Below, piece after piece: positions 29,762 through 39,972 of a stretch of DNA of 39,972 nucleotides; position 1 is the first letter of the stretch, and each line of letters opens with the position of its first letter. The notes beneath the pieces are model-generated. The model searched no databases, was not told the DNA's origin, and worked only from the letters and a program-made list of their open reading frames with translations. The translations under genes and the position numbers were made by a program. This DNA is from Candidatus Daviesbacteria bacterium GW2011_GWA2_42_7 (lineage in GTDB: Bacteria; Patescibacteriota; Microgenomatia; Daviesbacterales; UBA10151), in assembly GCA_000997105.1 (NCBI GenBank), contig LCEJ01000006.1, positions 1 to 39,972 of the forward strand, in the 5' to 3' direction.

Positions 29762-30456
29762 TTAGGATTAATTTTCACAAACCCCTCAGCATACTCCACA
29801 TTAATCTTCTTACCGAGCATTTTGCCTGCTTTACGCATAAACCCTTGAATCTCTTCCGGATTGTCTACCTGGCTTTTGTGAGCCAGTATCGCCTCGAGCT
29901 TAGTTTCCATCTCATCCGTAATATCTACAAAATAGTTCATATTCTGAAAGTTAACCAGCAATACTTCTTTAACGTTATGCGAAAAGAGCCCCTCTTCTAA
30001 AAGCTCAGGAAAGGTTTTGGCATTTCTGGCAAAGGGGAAAATGGCGTCCAAAGTAGCCTGGCCACAAGCCCTATGGTCCGGGTGGTTAATAAAGCCCATC
30101 TTTGCGTCATATAAAAAAGAGGGGTCCATCGTAATTACCACATCAGGCTTGATTTGCCTTATAACCCGGACAATCTTCTTTCTAAGCTCCAGATTATTTT
30201 CCAGCTCACCGTCTATATAATCCAGGAAGAAATTTTCCTTTACCCCCAATATTTTCGCCGCCTCTTCCTGCTCACTCCGCCTAATAACTTTAAGCTCCTC
30301 CGGTGTAATATTGGGGTCTTCCGAGCCTTTGGACCCATCCGTAAGGACCAGAAAATAGGCAGTAGCGCCCTCGCTAACCCACTTGGCAATAGATCCTCCA
30401 CACCCAAACTCCAGATCGTCAGGATGGGCACAAACCCCCAAAACAATTTTAGCCAT
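29758..30456 (-). CDS. PIG-L family deacetylase
   Basis: 232 residues from ATG 30456 (MAKIVLGVCAHPDD). AHPDDLEFGCGG at residues 10-21 is the zinc and catalytic motif of LmbE/PIG-L enzymes, and NHPDHRACG gives the third zinc ligand. They remove acetyl groups from N-acetylglucosamine-type sugars. An upstream in-frame ATG (30519) would add 21 residues with no family match and overlap the promoter of the neighbouring RNA, so I reject it. Substrate unknown; cell-surface sugars are likely. Confidence 0.9.
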   Translation of the reverse strand: MAKIVLGVCAHPDDLEFGCGGSIAKWVSEGATAYFLVLTDGSKGSEDPNITPEELKVIRRSEQEEAAKILGVKENFFLDYIDGELENNLELRKKIVRVIRQIKPDVVITMDPSFLYDAKMGFINHPDHRACGQATLDAIFPFARNAKTFPELLEEGLFSHNVKEVLLVNFQNMNYFVDITDEMETKLEAILAHKSQVDNPEEIQGFMRKAGKMLGKKINVEYAEGFVKINPN

Positions 30457-30497
30457 CCGTAGATAATACCCAAACCCAAGGAGAGAATCAATAAGTA

Positions 30498-30528
30498 TTG
30501 ACAATCTTTCCAAAAACATGAGTATAAT
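30498..30528 (+). promoter_or_regulatory. promoter for the stand-alone RNA
   Basis: TTGACA (30498-30503) and TATAAT (30523-30528), 19 bases apart. The predicted start is around 30531-30536, at the first helix of the RNA. Confidence 0.7.
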
Positions 30529-30530
30529 TT

Positions 30531-30813
30531 ACCTAAGTCCCATAGCGGGTGGATAGTAGGGCCAGGTGGCCAAAGTAGCAGTACCCGCCAGTACCTTAGG
30601 TCGCCATAGTTAGTTGTTGGTTTTCCGTTTGAGGCGACCGACAACACTTTACCGGGATGTGCCCTGGTCTGTCTAAGGGTCAAGTGTTGGTTACCCGAAG
30701 ACGGTATGTATTAACCGGCTTGAAACAGGGAGCGATATCACCCTGCGGAAATATAGGTAATTGGTACAAATAGGCAGAAAAGCCGTTTGCTAATACAAGC
30801 AAGCGGCTTTTTG
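30531..30813 (+). ncRNA. structured stand-alone RNA with pseudoknot, class unknown
   Basis: No good ORF, but its own promoter and terminator. Helices that can be read: ACCTAAG (30531) with CTTAGGT (30595), enclosing GCGGGT (30545) with ACCCGC (30583), enclosing a GGCC hairpin (30560-30571). Next GGTCGCC (30599) pairs with GGCGACC (30633), and GTTGTTGG (30613) with CCGACAAC (30638), an interleaved pseudoknot. AACACTT (30643) can pair with AAGTGTT (30682), and CAGGG with CCCTG near 30726-30744. TAGGT at 30754 offers an alternative partner for the 5' end. It is not tmRNA, RNase P or SRP RNA by their usual motifs. raiA or 6S-like RNA are candidates to test. Confidence 0.65.
30778..30813 (+). terminator. 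terminator of the stand-alone RNA
   Basis: AAAGCCG-TTTGC and GCAAG-CGGCTTT form a stem around TAATACAA, followed by TTTTTG. Confidence 0.75.
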
Positions 30814-30910
30814 TTTGGCATAATTTCATTATCCTTTCCATTTTCTTACCCATCTTAGTAGTAACTTCTTGTTAAAATGTTGGATATTTGTAAGGTAGGA
30901 GGTGAAGAAA

Positions 30911-31264
30911 ATGATACAGAAAAAAAGTTTCAGTGTCCCTGATGAGGCAAGGACTTTTGATAAGGGAAAAGTGGAAAATGTGACACTAAACGGTATCACC
31001 TTTGGCAAGGCAACTTTTCAACCTGGATGGAAATGGTCGGAAAGTGTTAAGCCGATCGTCAAGACCGAAAGCTGTCAGGCACCCCACACCCAATACCAGA
31101 TTTCAGGAAAGTTACATGTTGTAATGGATGATGGCACAGAAACAGATCTTGAACCGGGGGACACAGCGTTTATACCACCTGGACATGATGCCTGGGTAGT
31201 AGGGGACGAGCCAGTAGTAGCTATTGATGTTACCGGAATGGCAGACTACGCCAAACCAACTTAA
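30911..31264 (+). CDS. cupin domain protein
   Basis: 117 residues from ATG 30911, with AGGAGG nine bases upstream; a GTG at 30902 overlaps that site and is rejected. One cupin barrel: motif 1 around CQAPHTQYQISGKLHVVMDDG, motif 2 LEPGDTAFIPPGHDAWVVGDEP. It may bind a metal through the His residues of these motifs. Substrate unknown. It is a single-gene unit that ends at a clear terminator. Confidence 0.85.
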   Translation: MIQKKSFSVPDEARTFDKGKVENVTLNGITFGKATFQPGWKWSESVKPIVKTESCQAPHTQYQISGKLHVVMDDGTETDLEPGDTAFIPPGHDAWVVGDEPVVAIDVTGMADYAKPT

Positions 31265-31266
31265 AT

Positions 31267-31292
31267 ATCCAACACCCGAGGTTGGATTTTTT
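31267..31292 (+). terminator. terminator after the cupin gene
   Basis: ATCCAAC and GTTGGAT form a perfect stem around ACCCGAG, followed by TTTTT. Confidence 0.8.
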
Positions 31293-31296
31293 ATGC

Positions 31297-31364
31297 TCCC
31301 ACATGTCAACCCTTCAACTCCGTTCAGGGTTGACCCTGAGTTTATCGAAGGGTCAAGTGGGAAG
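31297..31364. repeat. hairpin repeat of the GACCCTGAG...CGAAGGGTC family
   Basis: TCCCACATGTCAACCCTTC at the left pairs with GAAGGGTCAAGTGGGA at the right, with a second small hairpin inside. Related to 8860-8922. Non-coding. Confidence 0.65.
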
Positions 31365-31378
31365 CTAGTTTCTACCAT

Positions 31379-31407
31379 TTGATTTCATATATCACTCGAT
31401 TTATAAT
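31379..31407 (+). promoter_or_regulatory. promoter, leaderless
   Basis: TTGATT (31379-31384), 17-base spacer, perfect TATAAT (31402-31407), seven bases to ATG 31415. Confidence 0.7.
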
Positions 31408-31414
31408 CATGTCC

Positions 31415-32104
31415 ATGAATTATTTGGAAAGAAACGAACTAATTTTGCAAGAAGTTGGGGAGCAATTTCATACCCATGCTTTTAGAAGAGGTCGGGAGGT
31501 AGGGCAGAGTCATGCAATAAGGTTTACTGCAATTGGCTCTTACCCATCTTCAGTATTAGGACATGATATACATGTCGGCCTCAAGGAAAGCATTCAGGGA
31601 GAAGAGTTGGAAACAAGATCTGATTTAGAGCTTGCGCGAATCGCTGTGATTGCCAAGCACCAACCCTTTTTGGCCTCTGCTTTGCCTGTCTTTTATGGCT
31701 GTTTGACTGAAAATGGTGAGAGGACTGCAATTGTCATGGAAGATTTTTCTCAAGGAGAAAAGTACAAAGTCAAACAATGGCCTTATAGGTGGGCAAATAT
31801 ACCTAGCATGTCAGAGTTACTGGAAGCACAAAAACAAGGAGACATGGATTATTTCAGCTTGCTCAACTCATGGCTTGTATTTAAAGAAAAACTAATACAC
31901 ATGGATCAAGGATTAGAACATGAGGATTACGATTTAACATCCATGTGTTTCACCGCAAATAATAGATTACGTTTAGGAGATTTTGACAAACTTTTCTTCT
32001 ACAGAAGCATGGAACAAATTTTTACCGATTTTCCCATAGATCTAACATTCGAAGAATTTGTAGAGTACACGAGAAGAAATCAGTTGAGAGCCAATTTACC
32101 CTAG
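31415..32104 (+). CDS. possible kinase-fold protein, unknown
   Basis: 229 residues from ATG 31415, set by the promoter; an ATG at 31409 and the upstream frame overlap the promoter region. TAIVMEDFS in the middle, then HEDYDLTSMCFTANNRLRLG and GDFDKLFFY, resemble the hinge, catalytic-loop and metal-binding segments of aminoglycoside-phosphotransferase-like kinases. The canonical HxD is not clear (HED), so this may be a diverged or inactive member. No signal peptide. The next gene, atpD, is convergent. Confidence 0.5.
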   Translation: MNYLERNELILQEVGEQFHTHAFRRGREVGQSHAIRFTAIGSYPSSVLGHDIHVGLKESIQGEELETRSDLELARIAVIAKHQPFLASALPVFYGCLTENGERTAIVMEDFSQGEKYKVKQWPYRWANIPSMSELLEAQKQGDMDYFSLLNSWLVFKEKLIHMDQGLEHEDYDLTSMCFTANNRLRLGDFDKLFFYRSMEQIFTDFPIDLTFEEFVEYTRRNQLRANLP

Positions 32105-32118
32105 GATAGATAAAAAAA

Positions 32119-33637
<1,519 letters not shown>

Positions 33638-33639
33638 AA

Positions 33640-33726
33640 TATTTAGATGCTAGATATTAGATAGCTAGATAGTTAGTTTTAAAAACATAGTGTTTTTTAA
33701 CTATTATCTAGTATCTAGTTAACTAG
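33640..33726. repeat. AT-rich inverted repeat between atpG and atpD
   Basis: CTAGATATTAGATAGCTAG and, after a loop, CTAGTATCTAGTTAACTAG form an imperfect hairpin with the core AGTTTTAAAAAC/GTTTTTTAACT. It may affect the ratio of upstream and downstream messages. No gene. Confidence 0.55.
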
Positions 33727-33738
33727 TCCCATTCTTTC

Positions 33739-34632
33739 TCATTCCAACGCTGCTCCTGCAGAGGTTATCTCCAAAAGCTCGTTAGTAATTGCCCCCTGGC
33801 GTACCTGATTATAAGTAAGTGTTAAATCCGAAACAAGGTCTTTAGCATTGTCCGTTGCATTTTGCATAGCAATCATCCTGGCCGAATGTTCAGAGGCCCT
33901 GGTTTCAAGAAGCGCCTGGTAAATTTGGGTATCAACCAAATGTGTTAAAGCAAAGTCTAAAACCTGGTCCGCATCCGGTTCAAAGATAAACTCACCCGTT
34001 TTTCCTTCATCTGTCATTCCGGCCACTTCTCTGTCATTCTGGCGAATGACATTTGGGTCAACAGGCAGCAGTTTTACCAGTCTCGGTTCCTGGCGCAAGG
34101 TTGAAACAAAATGCGGATACACTAAATAGACCTCTCCTATTTCACAGTTATCAAAAGTCCTAAGCATAAAATTCCGCAACTTCATGGCCTGGGTAAAATC
34201 AATATGCTCAAAACTTTCAAAATCAGCCTCCAGGTTTTTTCCGGTCCTTACCACAAAATCCCGCCCCTTTTTCCCAACCGTATAGAAAACAATATTTTCT
34301 GCTTTTTTACCTGCAACTATGAACTCCGAACTCTGAACTAACCTTACCAAGTTGGTATTTAAGGCTCCACAAAGGCCCTTGTCAGTTGAAAAAACTAAAA
34401 CCCCGACCTTACCTGAGCTATTAGCCATTAAAAGCTTGTGGGCTTCCGGATGGATTTTACCGGATACTTGGGATAAGGCATAACTTATGATCGAACTATA
34501 AGGCCTGCCTGAAAGGGCCTGGCTTTGGGCCCGGCGCATTTTAGTGGCCGAAACCATCTGCATCGCTTTGGTAATTTGCGATGTATTTTTCACAGATTTT
34601 ATTCTTCTTCTAAGATCACGTGTACTAGCCAT
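33739..34632 (-). CDS. atpG: ATP synthase gamma subunit
   Basis: 297 residues. Typical N-terminal helix MASTRDLRRRIKSVKNTSQI, TKAMQMVSATKMRRAQ, and C-terminal helix NQVRQGAITNELLEITSAGAAL. The DKGLCGALNTNLV segment of the Rossmann part is intact. A short repeat-like piece (SSEFIVAG, 34311-34340) shares the GAACTCC/CTCTGAAC words seen elsewhere in the operon. It forms the rotor shaft. Confidence 0.96.
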   Translation of the reverse strand: MASTRDLRRRIKSVKNTSQITKAMQMVSATKMRRAQSQALSGRPYSSIISYALSQVSGKIHPEAHKLLMANSSGKVGVLVFSTDKGLCGALNTNLVRLVQSSEFIVAGKKAENIVFYTVGKKGRDFVVRTGKNLEADFESFEHIDFTQAMKLRNFMLRTFDNCEIGEVYLVYPHFVSTLRQEPRLVKLLPVDPNVIRQNDREVAGMTDEGKTGEFIFEPDADQVLDFALTHLVDTQIYQALLETRASEHSARMIAMQNATDNAKDLVSDLTLTYNQVRQGAITNELLEITSAGAALE

Positions 34633-34636
34633 ATAC

Positions 34637-34744
34637 TTGTCAAATTAACCTAATTGACCTAATTTCTAATTACCTAATTAAATCCCAATGTACCAATTTA
34701 GAAATTTGGCATTGGTACTTATTTAGAGTTTAGAAATTAGAAAT
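34637..34744. repeat. AT-rich repeat-word spacer between atpA and atpG
   Basis: Words such as ATTAACCTAATTGACCTAAT, TTTCTAATTACCTAATTA and TTAGAAATTAGAAATTT, also present at 11403-11538 and 39498-39535. No gene. Confidence 0.6.
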
Positions 34745-36367
34745 TTATTTAACTCCTCTCTTAAATGTTTCTACAAACTTTTTCGTGACACTCTCAAGCT
34801 TCTTGGTTAATTTTTCATCCAGTTCCTTTTTTTCGGCAATTTCTTTTAAAATTTCCTTCTCTTTAAGCTTTAAGTGGGATATAAATTTATTCTCAAAGTC
34901 CCTAACCTTTTCCACCGGTAGCTCATCCAGATACCCTTGAGTCACTGCCCAAAGGATAGCGATCTGTTCTTCAACAGGCACCGGTTGGTAAGGAGGCTGT
35001 TTTAAAATCTCTGTAATCCTTTTTCCTCTTTCAATTTGGGCCTTGGTACCGGGATCTAAATCAGAAGAAAACTGGGCAAAAGCAGCCAACTCCCTAAATT
35101 GGGCCAGGTCCAGCCTAAGCTTTCCGGCTACACCTTTCATAGCCTTATTTTGCGCCGATCCGCCGACCCGGGAAACGGAAAGCCCGACATTTAGTGCCGG
35201 CCTCATCCCGGCAAAGAAAAGGTCGGATTCAAGGTATATTTGCCCGTCGGTAATAGAAATAACATTGGTAGGGATATAGGCCGAAACATCACCGGCCTGG
35301 GTTTCAATAATCGGAAGCGAAGTTAGTGACCCCCCGCCAAAATCTTTAAGACTGCCATCAGGTAGTCGCAAGCTCTGCTTACTCATCCGGGCCGACCTTT
35401 CCAAAAGCCGGGAGTGGAGGTAAAAAACATCTCCCGGGTAAGCCTCACGTCCGGAAGGCCTTCGGAGTAAAAGTGAAACCTGTCGGTAAGCCCAAGCGTG
35501 CTTGGATAAATCGTCGTAGATAATCAAGGCGTCTTTTCCCTGGTCCATAAAATATTCACCAATCGCAGTGCCGGAGTAGGGGGCAAGGTATTGCATAGGT
35601 GCCGGGTCAGAAGCAGAGGCAGATACCACAATGGTATGGTCCATTGCCCCATGCTCTTCCAATTTAGCCACCAGCTGGGCAATCTTGGAGGATTTTTGGC
35701 CAATAGCTACATAGATGCAAATTACCGGAGAGCTTTCAGTCTTCAGACTCGCTTCGCTGTCAGATTTCAGACTTTTATCTTTTTTGTCTGACGACTGACG
35801 ACTGACGACTGACGACTTCCCTTGGTTAATAATCGTATCAACCGCAATGGTAGTTTTTCCGGTATTTCTATCACCAATAATAAGCTCTCTTTGCCCGCGT
35901 CCTATCGGGATCATGGCATCAATTGCTTTAATCCCGGTCTGCAAGGGGACTGAGACGCTCTGGCGGGTAATAACTCCGGAGGCCACTTTTTCTACAGGGT
36001 AAGACTGCTTTGTTTTAATCGGTCCTTTGCCATCAATCGGTTTCCCTAAGGCATCAACCACCCGGCCTAACATCTCCTCACCAACCGGGATTTGTAATAA
36101 CTTGCCGGTAGTTTTTACCTCGTCACCCTCGCGGATCCCGGTAAAATCCCCTAGGATAATTGCCCCCACGCTGTATTGTTCTAAATTCAGGGCCAAACCG
36201 AAAACCCCACCGGGGAATTCAATAAGTTCTGATGCCTGGACCTCCGATAGCCCTTCAATCTTGGCAATACCGTCACCAACCTCAACCACTTTACCCACAT
36301 TCTGCTTTGCAGCTTTGGTTTTTAAGTTAAAAATATCACTCTCTATTGATTTAATTAAATCGCTCAT
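34745..36367 (-). CDS. atpA: ATP synthase alpha subunit
   Basis: 540 residues, about 30 longer than usual. Walker A is GDRNTGKTT (166-173), then [15 protein letters not shown] and [18 protein letters not shown], all family landmarks. The C-terminal helices are present. The extra length is a Ser/Lys-rich insert at about residues 184-213 ([20 protein letters not shown]), where others have a short link between the P-loop helix and CIYVAIGQK. The DNA (35729-35818) contains tandem CTGACGA words. The start overlaps atpH by 17 bases. Confidence 0.96.
   Translation of the reverse strand: MSDLIKSIESDIFNLKTKAAKQNVGKVVEVGDGIAKIEGLSEVQASELIEFPGGVFGLALNLEQYSVGAIILGDFTGIREGDEVKTTGKLLQIPVGEEMLGRVVDALGKPIDGKGPIKTKQSYPVEKVASGVITRQSVSVPLQTGIKAIDAMIPIGRGQRELIIGDRNTGKTTIAVDTIINQGKSSVVSRQSSDKKDKSLKSDSEASLKTESSPVICIYVAIGQKSSKIAQLVAKLEEHGAMDHTIVVSASASDPAPMQYLAPYSGTAIGEYFMDQGKDALIIYDDLSKHAWAYRQVSLLLRRPSGREAYPGDVFYLHSRLLERSARMSKQSLRLPDGSLKDFGGGSLTSLPIIETQAGDVSAYIPTNVISITDGQIYLESDLFFAGMRPALNVGLSVSRVGGSAQNKAMKGVAGKLRLDLAQFRELAAFAQFSSDLDPGTKAQIERGKRITEILKQPPYQPVPVEEQIAILWAVTQGYLDELPVEKVRDFENKFISHLKLKEKEILKEIAEKKELDEKLTKKLESVTKKFVETFKRGVK
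35729..35818. repeat. tandem CTGACGA repeat inside atpA
   Basis: Tandem units of ACTGACG (35790-35812) and CAGACTTT/CAGACTCG words lie within the coding insert of atpA. A related set (CTGTCGGCTGTCAGCAGTC) lies in murT near 11150-11187. Confidence 0.65.
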
Positions 36368-36758
36368 ATAATTGCGTCTTTAGTGCCGCTATTTTTTGGG
36401 CCAAGGAATTATCATACACCAAATCACCGATTTTCACCCTAACCCCTCCTAAAAGTTTGCCATCAACCCCAGCCTGTACAGCGTTTACATTGTGTTTTAC
36501 CTTTACAGCTTTAGTAACTTCATTTACCTGAGTGGAGGAAAGGGGTACAGCGCTTGTAATCTCAAGGGCTGTTTTTCCTACTTCTGTTTTAATCCTTTTT
36601 ACAAATTCGGACAGGGCAGCAATCGCCTGAGGGGCAGAAAGAGATTTAAGATCTCTAACAAACCTTTCGGCTTTTTTGGTATCAAGCTCACCCCGGGAAT
36701 TAAAACTTGCCAAGGCATATTTTTCTACAACCTTCTTCAATCTTTTATCAATCCTCAT
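36351..36758 (-). CDS. atpH: ATP synthase delta subunit, short
   Basis: 135 residues against about 177 in E. coli. The C-terminal motif [20 protein letters not shown] is typical of the F1 delta/OSCP subunit. The N-terminal six-helix part is shortened. It links F1 to the b stalk. It lies between atpF and atpA, as expected, and overlaps atpA by 17 bases. Confidence 0.9.
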   Translation of the reverse strand: MRIDKRLKKVVEKYALASFNSRGELDTKKAERFVRDLKSLSAPQAIAALSEFVKRIKTEVGKTALEITSAVPLSSTQVNEVTKAVKVKHNVNAVQAGVDGKLLGGVRVKIGDLVYDNSLAQKIAALKTQLYERFN

Positions 36759-36793
36759 ATATAAATTTGAGAGCTTTGCTCATCTAACTTCAT

Positions 36794-37285
36794 TTAAAGC
36801 TCCTTTATTGATTTATCAATCAAATCTTTTTGATCTTTCCCGTAGATTACTTTGCCGGTTACTTTTTGCATTGCCAAAACTACCAGGTTGGAAATTTCCT
36901 CCCGCACCTCCTGGTGTAACTTTTCCCGCTCCCGTTTCATTGCCTCCTCTGATTTAGCAATCATTTTTTTAATATCCTCACCGGCCTTAACATGCGCCTC
37001 ATTGATAATCTGCCCGGCAGCCTGGGTTGCCTCTTTGATAACTTCTTCTGCTTCCTTACCGGCTTTTCTTAGAGCCTCTTCACGTTCCTCGCTGATCTTT
37101 TGTAACTTTTTCTCAATTTCTTCGGCATTTTTCATGCTCTCGGCAATAACTCCCTTCCTTTTTTCGAGCATCCCCAAGATGGGTTTATAGAGGAACTTCT
37201 TTAAGATAAAAAGGAGTATAAAAAAGTTAACCGCCTGCGCAGCCAAAAGGACAGGTTTAACTCCAAAGTCATTAAGAAAATCCAT
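36794..37285 (-). CDS. atpF: ATP synthase b subunit
   Basis: 163 residues. One N-terminal membrane helix (AVNFFILLFILKKFLYKPIL, residues about 18-37), then a long charged coiled coil (EIEKKLQKISEEREEALRKA) typical of the peripheral stalk. C-terminal part LVVLAMQKVTGKVI fits the delta-binding end. Normal length. Confidence 0.95.
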   Translation of the reverse strand: MDFLNDFGVKPVLLAAQAVNFFILLFILKKFLYKPILGMLEKRKGVIAESMKNAEEIEKKLQKISEEREEALRKAGKEAEEVIKEATQAAGQIINEAHVKAGEDIKKMIAKSEEAMKREREKLHQEVREEISNLVVLAMQKVTGKVIYGKDQKDLIDKSIKEL

Positions 37286-37362
37286 GATTAGTTATGAGTT
37301 CACAGTTCATAGTTCATGGACAGAGAAAGTTCTTCTATGAACCATGAACCAATAACTATGAA
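37286..37362. repeat. inverted repeat between atpE and atpF
   Basis: AGTTCATAGTTCATGG and CCATGAACCAATAACTATGAACT pair imperfectly around a short loop. The same GTTCATGG/GAACTATG words occur in gatD and atpD. The hairpin may protect the 3' end of the atpE message, which is needed in excess for the c-ring. Confidence 0.6.
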
Positions 37363-38318
<956 letters not shown>

Positions 38319-38337
38319 ATTTTTTACCCGACGCTCT

Positions 38338-38367
38338 ATTGTACCTGAGGAAGTAAAACAGCGTCAA
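38338..38367 (-). promoter_or_regulatory. promoter of the atp operon
   Basis: Minus-strand TTGACG (38362-38367), 18-base spacer, TACAAT (38338-38343). Predicted start near 38331. It is divergent from the tyrS -10 box (TATAAT at 38381-38386). Confidence 0.7.
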
Positions 38368-38395
38368 CCTAAAATTTGTGTTGTATAATCAAGCT

Positions 38396-39499
38396 ATGAC
38401 CAATGACGAAAAATTTAATCTAATCACCAGAAACCTGGAAGAAACCCTGACCCCTGAGGAATTAAAGTCCTTAATAGAATCCGGAACCCCTTTAAAACAC
38501 TACATAGGTTTCGAAATTTCCGGAAAAGTCCATTTAGGAACCGGGCTTTACGCTATGCTTAAGATTAGGGACTTGCAAAAGGCTGGGGTAGAGACAACCG
38601 TCCTTTTAGCCGACTGGCATACTTGGCTTAATAAAAAGCTTGATGGCACTTTAGGGACCGCTTCAAGACTGGGAAGGGAGTATTTTCAGGAAGGGTTAAA
38701 AGCAGCCGCCCTTTGTGCCGGGGCAGACATTGAAAAAATCGAGTTTGTCTTAGGCAGTGAACACTACCAAAAGTCAGGCTTGGGTTATTGGTCAGCTGTA
38801 ATTAAAGTCTCCAAGGCTACAACCCTAGCCCGGATGATGCGTTCAACCACCATCATGGGACGCAAGGAGGGAGAAATCTCCGATGCAGCCATGTTGATTT
38901 ACCCCCCGATGCAGGCAGCCGATATCTTTACCTTGGGAGTCAATCTTTCCCATGCAGGCACAGACCAGAGAAATGTCCATGTTGTCGCCCGGGACACTGC
39001 TTCCGAAACAGGTTTCCCTAAGCCCATGGTTATCCATCACCATTTACTCCAGGGATTACTCAAACCACCTGTCTGGCCAATTCCTGAAGGTGACAGGGAA
39101 GCGGCGGTTGAGGCAATTAAAATGAGCAAATCCAAACCGGACAGTGCAATATTTATCCATGACACTCCCGAAGAAATAAGAAGAAAATTGAGTAACGCCT
39201 TTTGCCCCGAGGGGGAAGTGAATTTCAATCCTATTTTGGATTGGGTAAAACATTTAATCTTTTGCGACCAAGATTCTAAATTGGAAATTAAGAGGGATGA
39301 AAAGTGGGGAGGGAATTTGACCTACACGTTCTATGGAGACTTAGAAAAAGACTATGCAGAGAAAAAATTGCACCCTCAGGACTTAAAAAACGCTGTGGCC
39401 GAGTGGTTAATCATCAAACTTGAGCCGGCCAGGAAATACTTTGAAGACCCAAAAAGAAAAGCAGCTTTAGAAGAGATTGAGAAATTAACATCGAGATAA
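38396..39499 (+). CDS. tyrS: tyrosyl-tRNA synthetase, archaeal type
   Basis: 367 residues from ATG 38396, nine bases after a TATAAT. Class I signatures HLGTG (46-50, the HIGH motif) and KMSKS (242-246). IGFEISGKVHLGTGL, SDAAMLIYPPMQAADI, GTDQRNVHVVARD and the C-terminal GGNLTYTFYGDLEKDY with LHPQDLKNAVAEWLI match archaeal and eukaryotic TyrRS, not the usual bacterial kind, which carries an S4 domain. It charges tRNA-Tyr. Transfer from archaea or ancient retention are both possible. Confidence 0.93.
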   Translation: MTNDEKFNLITRNLEETLTPEELKSLIESGTPLKHYIGFEISGKVHLGTGLYAMLKIRDLQKAGVETTVLLADWHTWLNKKLDGTLGTASRLGREYFQEGLKAAALCAGADIEKIEFVLGSEHYQKSGLGYWSAVIKVSKATTLARMMRSTTIMGRKEGEISDAAMLIYPPMQAADIFTLGVNLSHAGTDQRNVHVVARDTASETGFPKPMVIHHHLLQGLLKPPVWPIPEGDREAAVEAIKMSKSKPDSAIFIHDTPEEIRRKLSNAFCPEGEVNFNPILDWVKHLIFCDQDSKLEIKRDEKWGGNLTYTFYGDLEKDYAEKKLHPQDLKNAVAEWLIIKLEPARKYFEDPKRKAALEEIEKLTSR

Positions 39500-39534
39500 T
39501 TACTAATTAACCTAATTACTAATTGACCTAATTA

Positions 39535-39891
39535 ATGACTAATGGAGAAAATGACAAAAAGTTTGATTTAGAAGAAAGAACAGCGAAATTTGGTGAAAAT
39601 ATAATTAAATTCTGTCAGAAAGTTCCTAGAGGCCCAATAACAGACCCTTTAATTACACAATTAGTTAAATGTGGAACCAGTACCGGTGCAAATTATTGCG
39701 AAGCAGACGATGCTGAAAGCAGACAAGATTTTAGGCATAAAATTGGAATTTGCAAAAAGGAATCAAGAGAGTCAAAGCACTTTGTTAGGATGATTGTAAT
39801 GGCTTTGCCAGAACTTAAAGAAGAAGCCAAACCATTATGGCAAGAAGCCAAGGAGCTAAACTTGATATTTAACTCCTACATTCAAGGTTGA
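39535..39891 (+). CDS. four-helix-bundle protein (23S IVP/S23-like)
   Basis: 118 residues, all helix. RTAKFGENIIKFCQKVP, LITQLVKCGTSTGANYCEA and DFRHKIGICKKESRESKHFV match the four-helix-bundle family that includes proteins from 23S rRNA intervening sequences. Here it is free-standing. Its function is unknown. The spacer before it has the same AT-rich repeat words as the atp operon. Its end overlaps the transposase fragment by ten bases. Confidence 0.85.
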   Translation: MTNGENDKKFDLEERTAKFGENIIKFCQKVPRGPITDPLITQLVKCGTSTGANYCEADDAESRQDFRHKIGICKKESRESKHFVRMIVMALPELKEEAKPLWQEAKELNLIFNSYIQG

Positions 39892-39971
39892 ATCGCAACC
39901 CCTCCCATTTGTAGCTCTCTAAAGAATACCTCTTTTGGGGTGTAAAATCCAAGACACTTTCTGGGTCTATC
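39882..39971 (-). mobile_element. IS30-like transposase, C-terminal end (partial)
   Basis: The minus strand reads DRPRKCLGFYTPKEVFFREL and a short tail, then TGA at 39882-39884. RPRKCLGFxTPxEVF is the C-terminal signature of IS30-family DDE transposases. The frame is open to the window edge, so the rest lies outside. No terminal inverted repeat can be judged here. Confidence 0.75.
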
Positions 39972-39972
39972 G

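Noticed and set aside
30240..30683. Minus-strand ORF of 147 residues across the structured RNA
   Set aside because: It overlaps the PIG-L gene in another frame and the promoter and helices of the RNA; no coding evidence.
30531..30813. tmRNA, RNase P RNA or SRP RNA
   Set aside because: No tag-peptide frame with tRNA-like ends, no GAGGAAAGTCC-type RNase P core, and no GGAAGGAAGCA-type SRP loop.

Overview
The window looks like a fragment of a Candidate Phyla Radiation (Patescibacteria) chromosome, most likely of the Microgenomates kind. This is inferred from gene content and was not tested by a search. The signs are compact core genes, trimmed versions of translation proteins (ThrRS without a TGS domain, PheT without EMAP and FDX-ACB domains), an archaeal-type TyrRS, MurT/GatD, many small proteins of unknown family, and a standard stop-codon set in which TGA still means stop. 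Many genes have a good promoter whose predicted transcription start falls on or next to the start codon, so leaderless mRNAs seem common.

Layout. 1-1.3 kb: small membrane proteins on the minus strand; two of them are paralogous and carry the same structured 5' leader. 1.4-6.4 kb: an accessory block with a Fic-family protein, a triple zinc-ribbon protein, small unknowns, a truncated GIY-YIG nuclease, a DUF378 protein and a BRO-N/nucleotidyltransferase pair. 6.5-8.1 kb: a minus-strand tRNA cluster (Leu-GAG, Leu-CAG, Val-UAC, Phe-GAA, Gly-GCC) with a LAGLIDADG endonuclease ORF overlapping the first tRNA and a decayed GIY-YIG gene. 8.2-9.6 kb: tandem glucosaminidase-like exported proteins separated by a 24-bp tandem repeat. 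10.1-12.4 kb: murT, gatD and tRNA-Leu(UAG). 12.4-14.9 kb: an Ala-rich protein, tRNA-Val(GAC), DUF5665 and DUF362 proteins. 14.9-22.7 kb: thrC (frameshifted), thrS, infC, rpmI, rplT, an unknown, pheS and pheT. 22.6-27.2 kb: a class A penicillin-binding protein (frameshifted before an Ig-like tail), tRNA-Tyr, unknowns and a DUF1361 protein. 27.2-32.1 kb: atpC, a Tat-motif lytic-transglycosylase-like protein, a small exported protein, a carbonic-anhydrase-like protein, a PIG-L deacetylase, a free-standing structured RNA, a cupin and a kinase-like unknown. 32.1-38.3 kb: the ATP synthase operon atpB-E-F-H-A-G-D on the minus strand, with atpC displaced by about 4.5 kb. 38.4 kb to the end: tyrS, a four-helix-bundle protein and the C-terminal end of an IS30-like transposase.

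How the genes work together. The window combines translation (three aminoacyl-tRNA synthetases, IF-3, L35, L20, eight tRNAs), peptidoglycan synthesis and remodelling (PBP, MurT/GatD, three wall-hydrolase-like proteins) and a proton-type F-ATP synthase. The most unusual features are the duplicated leader RNA at 0.25/1.2 kb, the pseudoknotted stand-alone RNA at 30.5 kb, several families of short repeats that sit in frame inside otherwise conserved genes (pheT, atpA, atpD, atpG, gatD, murT), and a 38-codon ORF that duplicates the AtpD N-terminus and overlaps the atpD start.
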